Part shown: positions 1 through 8,446 of the stretch, in pieces | Numbering within the stretch: position 1 is the stretch's first letter | Layout: each line of letters starts with the position of its first letter | Source: JBBQZP01 sp038207585 | Lineage (GTDB): Bacteria; Pseudomonadota; Alphaproteobacteria; Rhodobacterales; Rhodobacteraceae | DNA: 64,000 nt | Direction: 5' to 3' | NCBI GenBank assembly: GCA_038207585.1 | Contig: JBBQZP010000007.1 | Location: 51,577 to 115,576, forward strand | Notes under the pieces: generated by a model | Told to the model about the DNA's origin: nothing | What the model saw: the letters and a program-made list of their open reading frames with translations, nothing else | The model's database searches: none | Made by a program: the position numbers and the translations under genes

Positions 1-803
1 CCAGCCAGCACAACCACGGCGACCGAAGGCAACAGCAAGTCGTCACCCTGAAAGGCAGTAGGCTCTCGCGTGATGCCCGAAATCAGGATGCCCGCAACGC
101 AGTAATGCAACTGGGCACAAACATAGGCCATCGCCTGATAGCGCCGCACGTTCAGACCGGCGGCATGGGCTGCATTCGGGTTCGCGCCGATCATTTCAAA
201 CCTGCGGCCGACAACCGTTTTCTTGAGCACGAACGAAACCGCAATCAGGATCAACAGCGCGAACAACACCGAATTGGGGATACCTGCCGTTTTGCCAGCC
301 GCAATGGTCGCCATAAGGGGCGTGGTGATCTTGGGCACGCCGCCTGACACGGCAAAGACAGCGCCATAGATCAACGCATTCACCCCGATTGTCGCGACAA
401 CCGCATTCAGGCGCATCACACCAACCAGAAACCCGTTTATCGCCCCCGCCACGATGGCGCAGCCGATTGCAAAGAGAATGGCAGGAAACAGTTCGGCGTT
501 GTTGCCTGCGGGAATGTGGGTGGTGATCACAACGGCCAGCGACACGCCACCCGCAAGCGACAAGTCAAAGCCGCCCTGCTGCACAACCAGCATCTGGCCC
601 AACCCGACAATCGCGATGATCGCGGCAAACGGAAGACTGCCCATCAATCCGCCCGTGGATACGGCCGAAGGTGCGAAGATCAGGCATACGACAAGCAACG
701 CTATGGTCGACGCAACAACCGTGACAAACCCACGCGCCAGAGGCACGAACCGGGCCGTGTTAGCGTAGGCGTTCGCCACCGACTGTGTGCTTGCGTCTGT
801 CAT
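1..803 (-). CDS. Sugar ABC transporter permease, RbsC type (partial)
   Basis: Inner-membrane permease of a ribose/simple-sugar type ABC importer. The reading frame starts at the ATG read leftward from 803 and stays open to the window edge, giving the first 267 residues; the C-terminus lies outside. Hydrophobic segments alternate with short loops, and the stretch GQMLVVQQGGFDLSLAG resembles the GIDLSVG region conserved in RbsC/BPD_transp_2 permeases, with GANPNAAHAAGLNV matching the GGN..AA..SGI cytoplasmic loop. It is the last visible gene of the minus-strand oxidoreductase operon, 33 bases after the preceding gene. The matching ATPase and binding protein should lie beyond the left edge. The substrate is probably a sugar or polyol, judged only from the neighbouring dehydrogenases. 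Confidence 0.85.
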   Translation of the reverse strand, partial: MTDASTQSVANAYANTARFVPLARGFVTVVASTIALLVVCLIFAPSAVSTGGLMGSLPFAAIIAIVGLGQMLVVQQGGFDLSLAGGVSLAVVITTHIPAGNNAELFPAILFAIGCAIVAGAINGFLVGVMRLNAVVATIGVNALIYGAVFAVSGGVPKITTPLMATIAAGKTAGIPNSVLFALLILIAVSFVLKKTVVGRRFEMIGANPNAAHAAGLNVRRYQAMAYVCAQLHYCVAGILISGITREPTAFQGDDLLLPSVAVVVLA

Positions 804-836
804 GTGTATTTTTCTCTTGTCCATTCCCTTTCAGGA

Positions 837-1817
837 TCAGGCGATTTCCAGGGTGACTTTCACGGCCTTGTCTGGCTGTTTGCCCAGATCATAGGCCGCC
901 TTGGCATCGTCTATCTTGAAGCTGTGAGTCTGGATCGGCGACAAGTCGATGCCGGTTTTTTCAAGGAAACGGATTGCACCCGGCCACACACCGGGCGACC
1001 CTATGCAGCCCCGCACGGTCAGATCCTTGATCTGGATTTTTCCAAGCTCGACAGGAAACTTTTGTCCGATGTTTATACCCACCATCGAAACGAACCCTTC
1101 GGGCCGGGCATAATCAAACACCCGCGCAAGAGACGCCGAATGGCCGGCCGCCTCGACCACCAGATCGGCGCCGCCCTTGGTCATTTCTTCAATTGCTTCG
1201 GACGGGTCGCCATCGGATGGGTCAACCGTGCCATCCGCGCCCAGCCGCATCGCGATCTCGCGGCGCAGCGGCACCGGATCAACCACAATGACCCGCGCTC
1301 CCATGCCAATGGCGGCTGCTGCCGACACAAGACCGATCGTGCCGCCACCCGAAACCACAACCGTTTGCGATGCATTGACGCCGCCGTGCCGCAGCACCGC
1401 ATAGTATCCACAGGTAAAGGGTTCGATCAAAGCGCCCTTATAATCGTCCACCCCGTCGGGCAGTTTGTGCAGCCATTCCGGACGCGCGGCGAAATATTCG
1501 CGGTCGGCGCCGTCCATCGAAAACCCGAAATGGTGAATCCGCTCCGGCGTGCGAATGACACATTCGCCTACCACGCGATCCCCAACCTTGAGCCCCTTGA
1601 CGCCTTTGCCAACCTCGACAATCTCACCGACCCATTCATGGCCGGGCGTGACCGGTTAAGAGATCGGGATGATGTAATTGCCGGACAGCAATTCGTAATC
1701 CGAATGGCAGATGCCGACGCGGGTAGAGCGGATCATCACCTCATGTTCGGTGATGGACGGGCTTTGAACATCCGTGACGATCAGCTTGTTCGGCTCATCG
1801 AATATCAACGCTTTCAT
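837..1817 (-). pseudogene. Zinc-type alcohol/polyol dehydrogenase with in-frame stop
   Basis: MDR-family zinc dehydrogenase, 326 codons when read from the ATG at 1817. Codons 1-53 carry the N-terminal strand and catalytic cysteine (GICHSDYE). Codon 54 is TAA (1656-1658). The frame then continues as PVTPGHEWVGEIVEVG with the catalytic His-Glu, followed by the nucleotide-binding stretch GGGTIGLVSAAAA. Homologues usually read ISYPVTPGHEW here, so TAT to TAA is a one-base nonsense change. The rest of the frame is undamaged. Either the mutation is recent, there is an assembly error, or an internal start makes a 245-residue protein from 1574 lacking the catalytic cysteine. The structural-zinc cysteine loop is absent. 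The likely role was oxidation of a sugar alcohol or sugar acid. Confidence 0.8.
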
Positions 1818-1837
1818 CACTCTCTCCCCTTTATGGC

Positions 1838-2863
1838 TCAGGCCACTTTTTCGATTGTGCCGCTTAGGGCGGATTTGAACACCGCCTCCAGAAGCGCGAT
1901 GTTGTTGACCAGATGATCAGCCGTCACCGGATAAATCTCGGCACCCCGGACAGCGCGCGCGAACGACACAAGGTTGTCTTTGACGGGTTCGGCTTTGCCT
2001 ACCTCGACCGTCGTGATCGGGCCCCCGGCCATGGCCGAGGTCACAATCCAGCCGTCTGGTGCCTCGACATGGGCCTTGTCGCGCACCTCGATCCAGCCTT
2101 TGGACCCATAGACCGCAAAGCGCGAAATGAACGGGTTGGCGAGAGATGCCGACACATAGGATGTCCCGCCGCCCTTGAATTTCACATAGGCCGCCACGGT
2201 ATCGCCCTGCGGCAGATCTGATGAAAGCTGCTCACAGATACACAGCGCACTTTCCGCCGGTCCAAGCAGGCGCACCGACAGATCAAGCAGATGAATACCC
2301 GTGGCTGTCATGCCACCAGCGGGGGCCTGATCCGCCTTGAGCCGCCAGTTGTTGCGATCCAGCGAAACGAATTTATCGTGGCTGAAGTTGGATTCGATCT
2401 GATGGATGCGCCCCAGTTCACCGGCATCGGCCTTCGCAAGCAAATCGGCGATCGGCGGCTCCCACCGGCGCTCGTGCCCCATGCCAAGCACCAGCCCCGC
2501 GTTGGCGCAAAGTGCCACGGATTGTTCAGCCTCGGCCTTGTTCAGCGCCAGCGGCTTTTCGCAAAAGATATGTTTGCCAGCAGCTGCAGCCGCCTTGATC
2601 TGATCGGTGTGCAGGGAATGCGGCGTCGCAAGCACGACAGCCTCGACATTGGGATCATGCAGCGCGTCGGCATAATCGGACGACAGCGGAATGCCCTTGC
2701 TGTCGCACAGATCACGCACCGTCTCGACGTTCGGCTCTACAGCGCGCACGACCGTAATGTCATCCGGTGCTGAAGACAGCACAGCCAGCATTTTCTGGCC
2801 CCACCAGCCCATACCAACCAAAGCGATTTTGACAGGGCCGGATTTTTTGTCAGACCCAGCCAT
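1838..2863 (-). CDS. Gfo/Idh/MocA-family NAD(P)-dependent oxidoreductase
   Basis: A 341-residue cytoplasmic dehydrogenase of the glucose-fructose oxidoreductase/inositol dehydrogenase family, expected to oxidise or reduce a sugar, inositol or related polyol. The N-terminal Rossmann motif is ALVGMGWWGQKM near residue 13. The family EKP motif (CEKPLALNKAEAE) lies near 105, and the catalytic region GGMTATGIHLLDL follows near 180. The ATG at 2863 was chosen because it overlaps the upstream YCII stop as TGATG, which indicates translational coupling; the frame remains open farther upstream, but that part lies inside the YCII gene. The operon context, beside a sugar permease and two alcohol dehydrogenases, supports carbohydrate catabolism. 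The substrate cannot be told from sequence alone. Confidence 0.88.
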   Translation of the reverse strand: MAGSDKKSGPVKIALVGMGWWGQKMLAVLSSAPDDITVVRAVEPNVETVRDLCDSKGIPLSSDYADALHDPNVEAVVLATPHSLHTDQIKAAAAAGKHIFCEKPLALNKAEAEQSVALCANAGLVLGMGHERRWEPPIADLLAKADAGELGRIHQIESNFSHDKFVSLDRNNWRLKADQAPAGGMTATGIHLLDLSVRLLGPAESALCICEQLSSDLPQGDTVAAYVKFKGGGTSYVSASLANPFISRFAVYGSKGWIEVRDKAHVEAPDGWIVTSAMAGGPITTVEVGKAEPVKDNLVSFARAVRGAEIYPVTADHLVNNIALLEAVFKSALSGTIEKVA

Positions 2864-3147
2864 CAGCGATTGTCCACGCGCTTGGAAAACGGCCGGATTG
2901 ATACGGTTTTCCAAAGGCCCACTTTGGCGAACGGGTCGGCTGCGTTGAAGGCCACAACCTCGGCCAGCGCATCGGCCTCGATCACAAAGCAACTGCCGAT
3001 CATGGTTTCTTCGTCATCAGCCAGAAGCGGGCCCGAAATGACGGTCTTGACCGGCGCAGACCCGAGGTAATCCTTGTGCGCCTCATAATTGGCAAGCCGC
3101 TTTTCGACGGCGCCATCGTGGTCAAGACAATGAATGACGTAGTGCAT
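2863..3147 (-). CDS. YCII-family protein
   Basis: A 94-residue protein of the YCII/YciI family (ferredoxin-like alpha-beta fold, dimeric). It begins MHYVIHCLDHDG, the usual first strand of the family, and retains the His-Asp pair (CLDHDGA, then HKDYL) considered part of the putative active site. The later stretch MIGSCFVIEADALAEVVAF and the ending DPFAKVGLWKTVSIRPF are also typical. YCII proteins are linked to dehydrochlorination or lyase steps in some degradative pathways, but most have no known reaction. It sits 22 bases after the PRISE-type reductase and overlaps the next gene by one base (TGATG). The start at 3147 is preferred because the frame upstream has no family similarity. Confidence 0.8.
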   Translation of the reverse strand: MHYVIHCLDHDGAVEKRLANYEAHKDYLGSAPVKTVISGPLLADDEETMIGSCFVIEADALAEVVAFNAADPFAKVGLWKTVSIRPFSKRVDNR

Positions 3148-3169
3148 GAAGCCTGTCCTTGTTTCGGTC

Positions 3170-4240
3170 CTAGGAAGGGATGATCTTGCGGGCGCGCAGT
3201 TCGTCAAACACGTCGGTGAAACTGGCGGGCGTGGTCTGATAGGTGTCGTAGCCAAGCACCCGGCTATTGGTCATATCGGTGAAACATTCGATATCGCGGC
3301 CAAGGTCGGCATCGCTGTGCCACCAGGATGCAAGTTTGCCCACGGGTATGTCCTGAAGCCCATGTTTGGCCACGATTTCCGCCCAGATTGCGGGCGCATC
3401 TGCCATCTGGGTTTCCAGCGGTGTCGGATGGCCGGGGTACTGCGCTGCCTCCAGCCCGAAGTAGTTTGCGATCTGTTGCCAGAGCCAGGTCCAGCGGAAA
3501 ATGTCGCCGTTGACCGTGTTGAAGGGCGTATTTGCCGCCTCTGGCGTGGTGGCGGCCCACAGCAGTTGCGCGGCCACGATACGCGCATCCGACACATCGG
3601 TGGCGGCCTTGAACTGTTCGGGCGAGCCGGGATAGACAAAAGGCCGCCCAGTGTGTTTGCAGATTGACGCATAGACGGCCAGCGTCACAGCCATGTTCAT
3701 GGCGTTGCCGATCACCAGCCCGATCATCGTGTGCGGGCGGTGCACGGACCAGTTGAAGCCCTGCTTCTTTGCCATCTCGAACAGCACATCTTCCTGTGCG
3801 TAATAGAAATTCGGCCCCGGCAGGCGCGGGCTGCTTTCAAGGAACGGCGTGTAGGGTGTGAACTTGGCATAATCATCGAACGAGCCGAGATAGTGTTTCA
3901 GCCCCGTTACAAGTGCTGCGTGCTGGATGGGCGCTTGCGCGATACCGTCAAACAGGTTGCGGATCATCAACGCGTTGACGCGAACGTTTTCATCCTCATT
4001 GGCCTCACGGGACCATGTGCAATAGAAAACATGGGTAACATCCTGCGCTGCGGCCAGTGCAACCTTGGTCGCGGCCGCATTCTTGAGATCGGCCGCGATG
4101 TGACGGTCCGAAAAATCCAGATCAGCAGCGCCGCGCGACAGGGTCACGACAGTCCAGCCATGCTCTTTCAGCAGGCGGCCGGTATAGCTGCCAGACAGGC
4201 CTGTTGCGCCAACGATAAGAGCGGTGTTCTTTGCGGTCAT
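3170..4240 (-). CDS. PRISE-type SDR reductase
   Basis: A 356-residue atypical short-chain dehydrogenase resembling the progesterone-5-beta-reductase/iridoid-synthase (PRISE) family. The N-terminal dinucleotide motif is IVGATGLSGSYTGRLL. The active-site segment NFYYAQEDVLFEMAKKQG carries the family's FYY..ED signature in place of the classical YxxxK, and a lysine before it (TGLKHYLGSFDDYA) corresponds to the catalytic lysine. PRISE enzymes reduce activated carbon-carbon double bonds of enones with NADPH. Bacterial members lie in assorted catabolic operons and their true substrates are unknown. Here it lies between a butanediol-dehydrogenase-like gene (31 bases upstream) and the YCII gene (22 bases downstream). 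The family assignment is fairly sure; the substrate is not. Confidence 0.82.
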   Translation of the reverse strand: MTAKNTALIVGATGLSGSYTGRLLKEHGWTVVTLSRGAADLDFSDRHIAADLKNAAATKVALAAAQDVTHVFYCTWSREANEDENVRVNALMIRNLFDGIAQAPIQHAALVTGLKHYLGSFDDYAKFTPYTPFLESSPRLPGPNFYYAQEDVLFEMAKKQGFNWSVHRPHTMIGLVIGNAMNMAVTLAVYASICKHTGRPFVYPGSPEQFKAATDVSDARIVAAQLLWAATTPEAANTPFNTVNGDIFRWTWLWQQIANYFGLEAAQYPGHPTPLETQMADAPAIWAEIVAKHGLQDIPVGKLASWWHSDADLGRDIECFTDMTNSRVLGYDTYQTTPASFTDVFDELRARKIIPS

Positions 4241-4271
4241 GGATTGAGACTTTCGTTTTATTGTAGATATT

Positions 4272-5339
4272 TCAAGTTGTTACAATAATTTTCAGATGCT
4301 CGCCTGCGGGGTCGAGCAGGGCCTCGAAACCCTTTGACACAACATCTTTTGCGTCGATCCGCGCGGTGATCACCTTTTCGACAGGAAAGGTGCCCGCCGC
4401 AATCATGCCTGCGATGCGCGGCCAGATTTGCGTCGGGTAGCACCATGTCGCCTCGAGTGTGATGTCTTTGAGCGCCCACAGCATCGCGTCGATGCTGGCG
4501 GGTTTCATATGCAGACCAACCTGTACGACGCGGCCCTGACGGCGCACCGCCAGCACGCAGGTGTTCAGCGACACCTCAAGCCCGACACACTCCAACGCGA
4601 CATCGACACCGACTCCTTCTTCGGTCAGATCGGCAACCGCGGTCAGGAGCTTGCCGCCTGCGGGATCAATGACTTGGGCAAAGGGCGCGATGTCCTTGAT
4701 GATCCGGCGGCGGTTCGGGTTTGGCTCTGACACGATGATGACAGCCGCACCGGCAGCCTTTGCCGCCAGAACCGTCAACGCACCAATCGGTCCGGCACCA
4801 GAGACAAGCACCGTCGATCCAGCCGTCACGCCGCCCCGGTCAACCCCGTAGAGTGCAACGGCAGCAGGCTCGATCATTGCGGCCTGTTCGTTGGTGATAC
4901 TGTCAGGAACGGGTTGCGCGTTGTAATCCTTGATCACCGCCTTTTCGGCCATTCCACCCCAAGCCCAGCTTAGTCCGACACAGCCCATCGAGGGCGACAG
5001 ATGATAAAGCCCGCGCTTGCCGTAATAATCATTGCGCGGCGACAAAAGCGGCTGGATCGAGATCCGATCCCCGGCGCGCACATGGCTTACGTCATCGCCC
5101 ACGGCCAGCACCCTGGCAGAAAACTCGTGTCCCAGAATTTGCGGGTTGGTCGCGCCTGTGTAGATATGCGGCTTGACCGGGGTCACGATCGGGCCTGCAA
5201 GGTATTCGTGCAAATCGGTTCCGCAAATCCCGGTGACAAAGGGCGCGATCAAGACATCATCTGCAGCCAACTGGCCCGACGGCTCGGGCACATCCTCGAC
5301 ACGGATATCTTTTGCTGCGTGGAAACGAACCGCTCTCAT
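4272..5339 (-). CDS. 2,3-butanediol-dehydrogenase-like zinc alcohol dehydrogenase
   Basis: A 355-residue MDR-family dehydrogenase close to bacterial (R,R)-butanediol dehydrogenase and threonine dehydrogenase in layout. The catalytic cysteine is in FVTGICGTDLHEY and the His-Glu pair in ILGHEFSARV; the nucleotide-binding motif is VSGAGPIGALTVLAAKAAG near residue 180. The four cysteines of the structural zinc lobe normally seen as CGKCxxCxxG...C are all replaced: the corresponding stretch is PRNDYYGKRGLYHLS. Only the catalytic zinc site is therefore expected. The ATG at 5339 overlaps the stop of a 41-codon ORF as ATGA. It likely oxidises a secondary alcohol or vicinal diol derived from the sugar-like compound imported by the operon. 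Confidence 0.85.
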   Translation of the reverse strand: MRAVRFHAAKDIRVEDVPEPSGQLAADDVLIAPFVTGICGTDLHEYLAGPIVTPVKPHIYTGATNPQILGHEFSARVLAVGDDVSHVRAGDRISIQPLLSPRNDYYGKRGLYHLSPSMGCVGLSWAWGGMAEKAVIKDYNAQPVPDSITNEQAAMIEPAAVALYGVDRGGVTAGSTVLVSGAGPIGALTVLAAKAAGAAVIIVSEPNPNRRRIIKDIAPFAQVIDPAGGKLLTAVADLTEEGVGVDVALECVGLEVSLNTCVLAVRRQGRVVQVGLHMKPASIDAMLWALKDITLEATWCYPTQIWPRIAGMIAAGTFPVEKVITARIDAKDVVSKGFEALLDPAGEHLKIIVTT

Positions 5340-5461
5340 AGGTCAGACCCCAATCCTGCCTGAAATCCAGACATGACATGGGCGACATCGCGAGACGCCT
5401 TAGGCAGGCTCACCCGTGCCGGAACTGATCGTGCAACTGCATCAGATGAGACAGTGGCCAT
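5336..5461 (-). CDS. Small ORF (41 aa) leading the dehydrogenase operon
   Basis: A short reading frame of 41 codons starts at the ATG at 5461 and ends with TGA overlapping the next gene's ATG as ATGA. A strong ribosome-binding site, GGGAGG, lies 7 bases upstream of the ATG (about 5469-5474). The product begins MATVSSDAVARSVPARVSL and has no membrane segment or cysteine motif. Perfect Shine-Dalgarno spacing plus the 4-base overlap argue that it is translated, either as a true small protein or as a coupling leader for the dehydrogenase. It was too short for usual gene calling. No family is recognised; it could also be a remnant of a longer gene. Confidence 0.5.
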   Translation of the reverse strand: MATVSSDAVARSVPARVSLPKASRDVAHVMSGFQAGLGSDL

Positions 5462-5619
5462 GTGCATCCCTCCCAAGACTCGTGTCCGCTGAGCCTGAGC
5501 ATAGCAAAGCGTATTTCCTGCGAGCGGCCTAATTTCTCCGCTTCGAATAAATTACAAACATGGCCTCGGGATCGAACTGCTAGATACGATCAGCACGTCG
5601 CTGCCAGTGGAGGGAAGTC
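5462..5619. promoter_or_regulatory. Divergent intergenic region
   Basis: This 158-base gap separates the minus-strand dehydrogenase operon from the plus-strand hydroxyisobutyrate-dehydrogenase-like gene, so promoters for both must lie here. It is more AT-rich than its surroundings around 5530-5560. No perfect long palindrome was found. The right side carries GGAGG just upstream of the ATG at 5620. Confidence 0.4.
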
Positions 5620-6513
5620 ATGGGCGAAAGCAATCATCGGGTTGGCTGGATCGGCGCCGGCAAAATGGGTGGCCCCATGATCCAGAACCTGCTTGCCAAC
5701 GCAGTGCCTGTCTGTGTCTCGGACCCGGATGTAAGCGCTGTGGCCGCAGCCACGGCGAAGGGCGCGACTGCGGCTGCCACGCTTGCCGACATGGCCCAGA
5801 TGGACATTGTGTTTTCAACCCTGCCGAATGACGCAGCCCTTGTTGCCGTTGTCGGCGGAGCGCCGGGTCAAAAAGGGCTGGTGGACGTTCTCGCCCCGGG
5901 TTCGGTCTATGTTGACATGAGCACGGTGTCGCCGGAAGCATCCGCGACAGCCGGGGATCTTCTTCAGATCGCGGGCATCCTGTACCTGCGGGCCCCCCTG
6001 TCTGGCAGCACAGTGATGGCGGAAAATGCGACCCTGACCGTTCTGGCGTCGGGGAGCGAGCAGGCGTGGCAATCCGTGCTTCCATATCTGAAAATGGTAT
6101 CGCATCGTCAGTATCACTTGGGTTCCGGGGACGAGGCTCGCTACATGAAACTGGTGATCAACACGATTGTCGGCGGCATGTCGGCGCTTCTGGCGGAGGC
6201 GCTGTCTCTTGGGCAAAGCGGTGGTCTTACGCGGGCCAGCATGATGGAGGTCATCGGCGAAAGTGCCGTCGCCTCGCCCCTTCTCAAGTACAAGACAGCT
6301 ACAGTCGTTGCCGATGATTTTGACCCGGCCTTTACGGTTGTTCAGATGATTAAGGACCTTACCCTGATCAGTGACGCCGCGCGCGCAAAGGGTGTGCCAT
6401 TGCTGACGACCGGGCTTATTCTTGAACAATACCGCGCTGCCGCGAACGCGGGCTTGAAAGATGCGGATTTCTTCGCTTTGGTGAAATGGCACTCAGACAT
6501 GTCTTCGAAATAG
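5620..6513 (+). CDS. 3-hydroxyisobutyrate dehydrogenase-like NAD(P) oxidoreductase
   Basis: A 297-residue beta-hydroxyacid dehydrogenase (HIBADH / 2-hydroxy-3-oxopropionate reductase family). The Rossmann motif WIGAGKMGGPMIQNLL starts near residue 10, the substrate loop RAPLSGSTVMAENATL near 125 matches the family DAPVSGG site, and the catalytic lysine is in RYMKLVINTIVGG near 175. The C-terminal helical domain retains the family K near DLTLISD. GGAGG lies about 7 bases before the ATG. It probably reduces or oxidises a small hydroxyacid or semialdehyde. It is followed at once by the winged-helix/binding-protein fusion, probably in the same transcript, and diverges from the dehydrogenase operon. 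Confidence 0.88.
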   Translation: MGESNHRVGWIGAGKMGGPMIQNLLANAVPVCVSDPDVSAVAAATAKGATAAATLADMAQMDIVFSTLPNDAALVAVVGGAPGQKGLVDVLAPGSVYVDMSTVSPEASATAGDLLQIAGILYLRAPLSGSTVMAENATLTVLASGSEQAWQSVLPYLKMVSHRQYHLGSGDEARYMKLVINTIVGGMSALLAEALSLGQSGGLTRASMMEVIGESAVASPLLKYKTATVVADDFDPAFTVVQMIKDLTLISDAARAKGVPLLTTGLILEQYRAAANAGLKDADFFALVKWHSDMSSK

Positions 6514-6524
6514 GAAAACCGGGC

Positions 6525-8273
6525 GTGCAGAAAAAGGCCACTTTCCACGCCGCCGAACCCGAGCTTACAAGCCACGAGCTATCCCGCATCGTGGATTTCT
6601 TGCGCAAACTGCGCGCGCCTTTTGACTCCGGGCTGCCGACTGCCAAGCCGGATGTCTACTGGAACATCGTGCTAGAGCTTGTAGATGCGCAACTGCGTCA
6701 CAAACCGATCGACAAATCTGGCCTGATCACGCTGGCCGGCGTGCCTTACAGCACCGGTAACCGCATGGTCACCCGCATGATCGAGGACGCCTTGATCCGG
6801 CAAATTCCGCGCGGAAACGGCCTGAAAACCCACTTCGTCGAACCGACAGATGACCTGCTGCGCGCGTTCATGTCCTATGCAACGCATGTCAAACAGCATC
6901 TGGCCAAGACCTTTGGCCTGCGCAAAGGCACCGAGGCGAACGAGTATTACTTCGGCGGAAGTTATTTTGCAGCGCAGATCATCTCACCGATCAAAAGTGA
7001 TGACATGGCGGACCAGGTGCCGAACGACATCCGGTTTCTGCTGAATGACGACAACTACTTCACCTCCATGCGCAATATGTGGTCGGACTTCCGCAACGAT
7101 CTGGGTAGAAAAAGCAGTTTTGAACTGCAGCGCCTGCCAGACCTTTACAAGAATTCACGCAAGGTCTTTACCGCCACCGCGCCCACGCATGATGTTGTAT
7201 CCATCAATATGCCATGGCTGGGCGACTTTGCCGAAAAGGGCTACCTCACTCCGCTGGACGAATTGGTGAATGATGCCGCGATCAATCCGCTGGATTTTCA
7301 TCCCTCGGTCTGGGGCACGGGTAACTGGAACGGCACGCAATACGGTATTCCGCTGTATTGCACGATTGAAATTCTGGCCGCCCGCCGCGACCTTTTTGAC
7401 GACCGGGGGCTGATCTACCCAAAGACATTCGACGAAACAATCAGCGCGGCAAAGGCGCTGCATGATCCTGAGAACGAATTCTATGGCATTGCCTGGAACG
7501 GCCAGCGTGGCATGCCGATTGCAAATTCGTTCATGTTCTTTCTTGCCGCATGTCAGAAAACAATCATCGACATGCCGCTACACAATCAGGAAAGTTGGCA
7601 TTTTGATCAGTTCGAAAAACTGAAACTGCAGATCAATACTGACGATGCGCTGGAAGTGATCGACTACATGAAACAGCTTGTCGTCTATTCGCCGCCCGAT
7701 ATTGCGAATGTCGATTGGGAAAAGCGCATCAACTATTTCATGTCGGGAAGTGTCGGGCTGGCCTATTGCTGGACAATGCGTGCCGCCCGGTTCGAGCATG
7801 AGCTCAGTTCACGGGTTGCGCGGAGGGTCACATATTTACCGCCGCCGTCGCGCCGCGGACAGCGGGTTGCAGCCCCGATCGGCGGGTTTTTGATGACCAT
7901 TCCTTCCAACGTGTCGCCGTCCCGCCGACGCAAGATCATGAATGCAATCGCCTGGATGGTGTCACCCGAGGCGATGAAAGCCCATGTCAAAAACGGGTTT
8001 CCCGTAGCTCCACGGTTTTCCGTCTGCGCAGATCCGGAAGCGATGGCGTCGTCTCCGATTGTCAGCATGGTAGATCGCATGGCGCGCCGGAACGAACTGG
8101 TAACCTGGGCCCGGCCGCCGGTGCCACAGTTCAGCATGATTGAAAGGGCGTTAGGGCTCGAAATCCACAGCGCTGTTTTTGATGGCAAACCCGCGCGAAA
8201 GGCGCTGCGGGATGCTGAAAACGCGATCTTTTTACAGGCGAAGGAGCAGGCTTCAGGGCCTTTCCGGGCATGA
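6525..8273 (+). CDS. Winged-helix regulator fused to solute-binding-protein domain
   Basis: A 582-residue protein with two parts. Residues about 15-130 look like a winged-helix DNA-binding domain: a region rich in helices, then PIDKSGLITLAGVPYSTGNR with recognition-helix character, then VTRMIEDALIRQIPRGNG as the wing. Residues about 140-580 look like a family-1 (MalE-type) extracellular solute-binding protein, with the hinge-like stretches VSINMPWLGDFAEKGYLTPL and YGIPLYCTIEILAARRDLF and the later SGSVGLAYCWTMRAA. There is no signal peptide or membrane segment, so it should be cytoplasmic. It is best read as a one-component regulator sensing a sugar-like ligand. The GTG at 6525 is preferred since AGGA lies 9 bases before it; an ATG at 6486 would overlap the previous gene by 28 bases. 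Confidence 0.75.
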   Translation: MQKKATFHAAEPELTSHELSRIVDFLRKLRAPFDSGLPTAKPDVYWNIVLELVDAQLRHKPIDKSGLITLAGVPYSTGNRMVTRMIEDALIRQIPRGNGLKTHFVEPTDDLLRAFMSYATHVKQHLAKTFGLRKGTEANEYYFGGSYFAAQIISPIKSDDMADQVPNDIRFLLNDDNYFTSMRNMWSDFRNDLGRKSSFELQRLPDLYKNSRKVFTATAPTHDVVSINMPWLGDFAEKGYLTPLDELVNDAAINPLDFHPSVWGTGNWNGTQYGIPLYCTIEILAARRDLFDDRGLIYPKTFDETISAAKALHDPENEFYGIAWNGQRGMPIANSFMFFLAACQKTIIDMPLHNQESWHFDQFEKLKLQINTDDALEVIDYMKQLVVYSPPDIANVDWEKRINYFMSGSVGLAYCWTMRAARFEHELSSRVARRVTYLPPPSRRGQRVAAPIGGFLMTIPSNVSPSRRRKIMNAIAWMVSPEAMKAHVKNGFPVAPRFSVCADPEAMASSPIVSMVDRMARRNELVTWARPPVPQFSMIERALGLEIHSAVFDGKPARKALRDAENAIFLQAKEQASGPFRA

Positions 8274-8446
8274 TACGCAAAGCGCCTGGTTTGAATTGCG
8301 AAACGCGGGCAGTTGTCACCCTCTTTGTCTGAGGATACGAGAGCGGTGATGCGTTTATCAGGGTGTCCATTTTCCCCGGTTAAGCACATCTTCACACCGT
8401 ATTGCACGGGCTCGTCTACCAAGATTTCGCAGGTTTGGGATAATCC

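Noticed and set aside
516..1916. Open plus-strand frame of 466 codons
   Set aside because: It lies antisense to the permease, alcohol dehydrogenase and Gfo/Idh genes; its product is rich in Arg/His/Gln with no recognisable domain, as expected of an antisense frame in GC-rich DNA.
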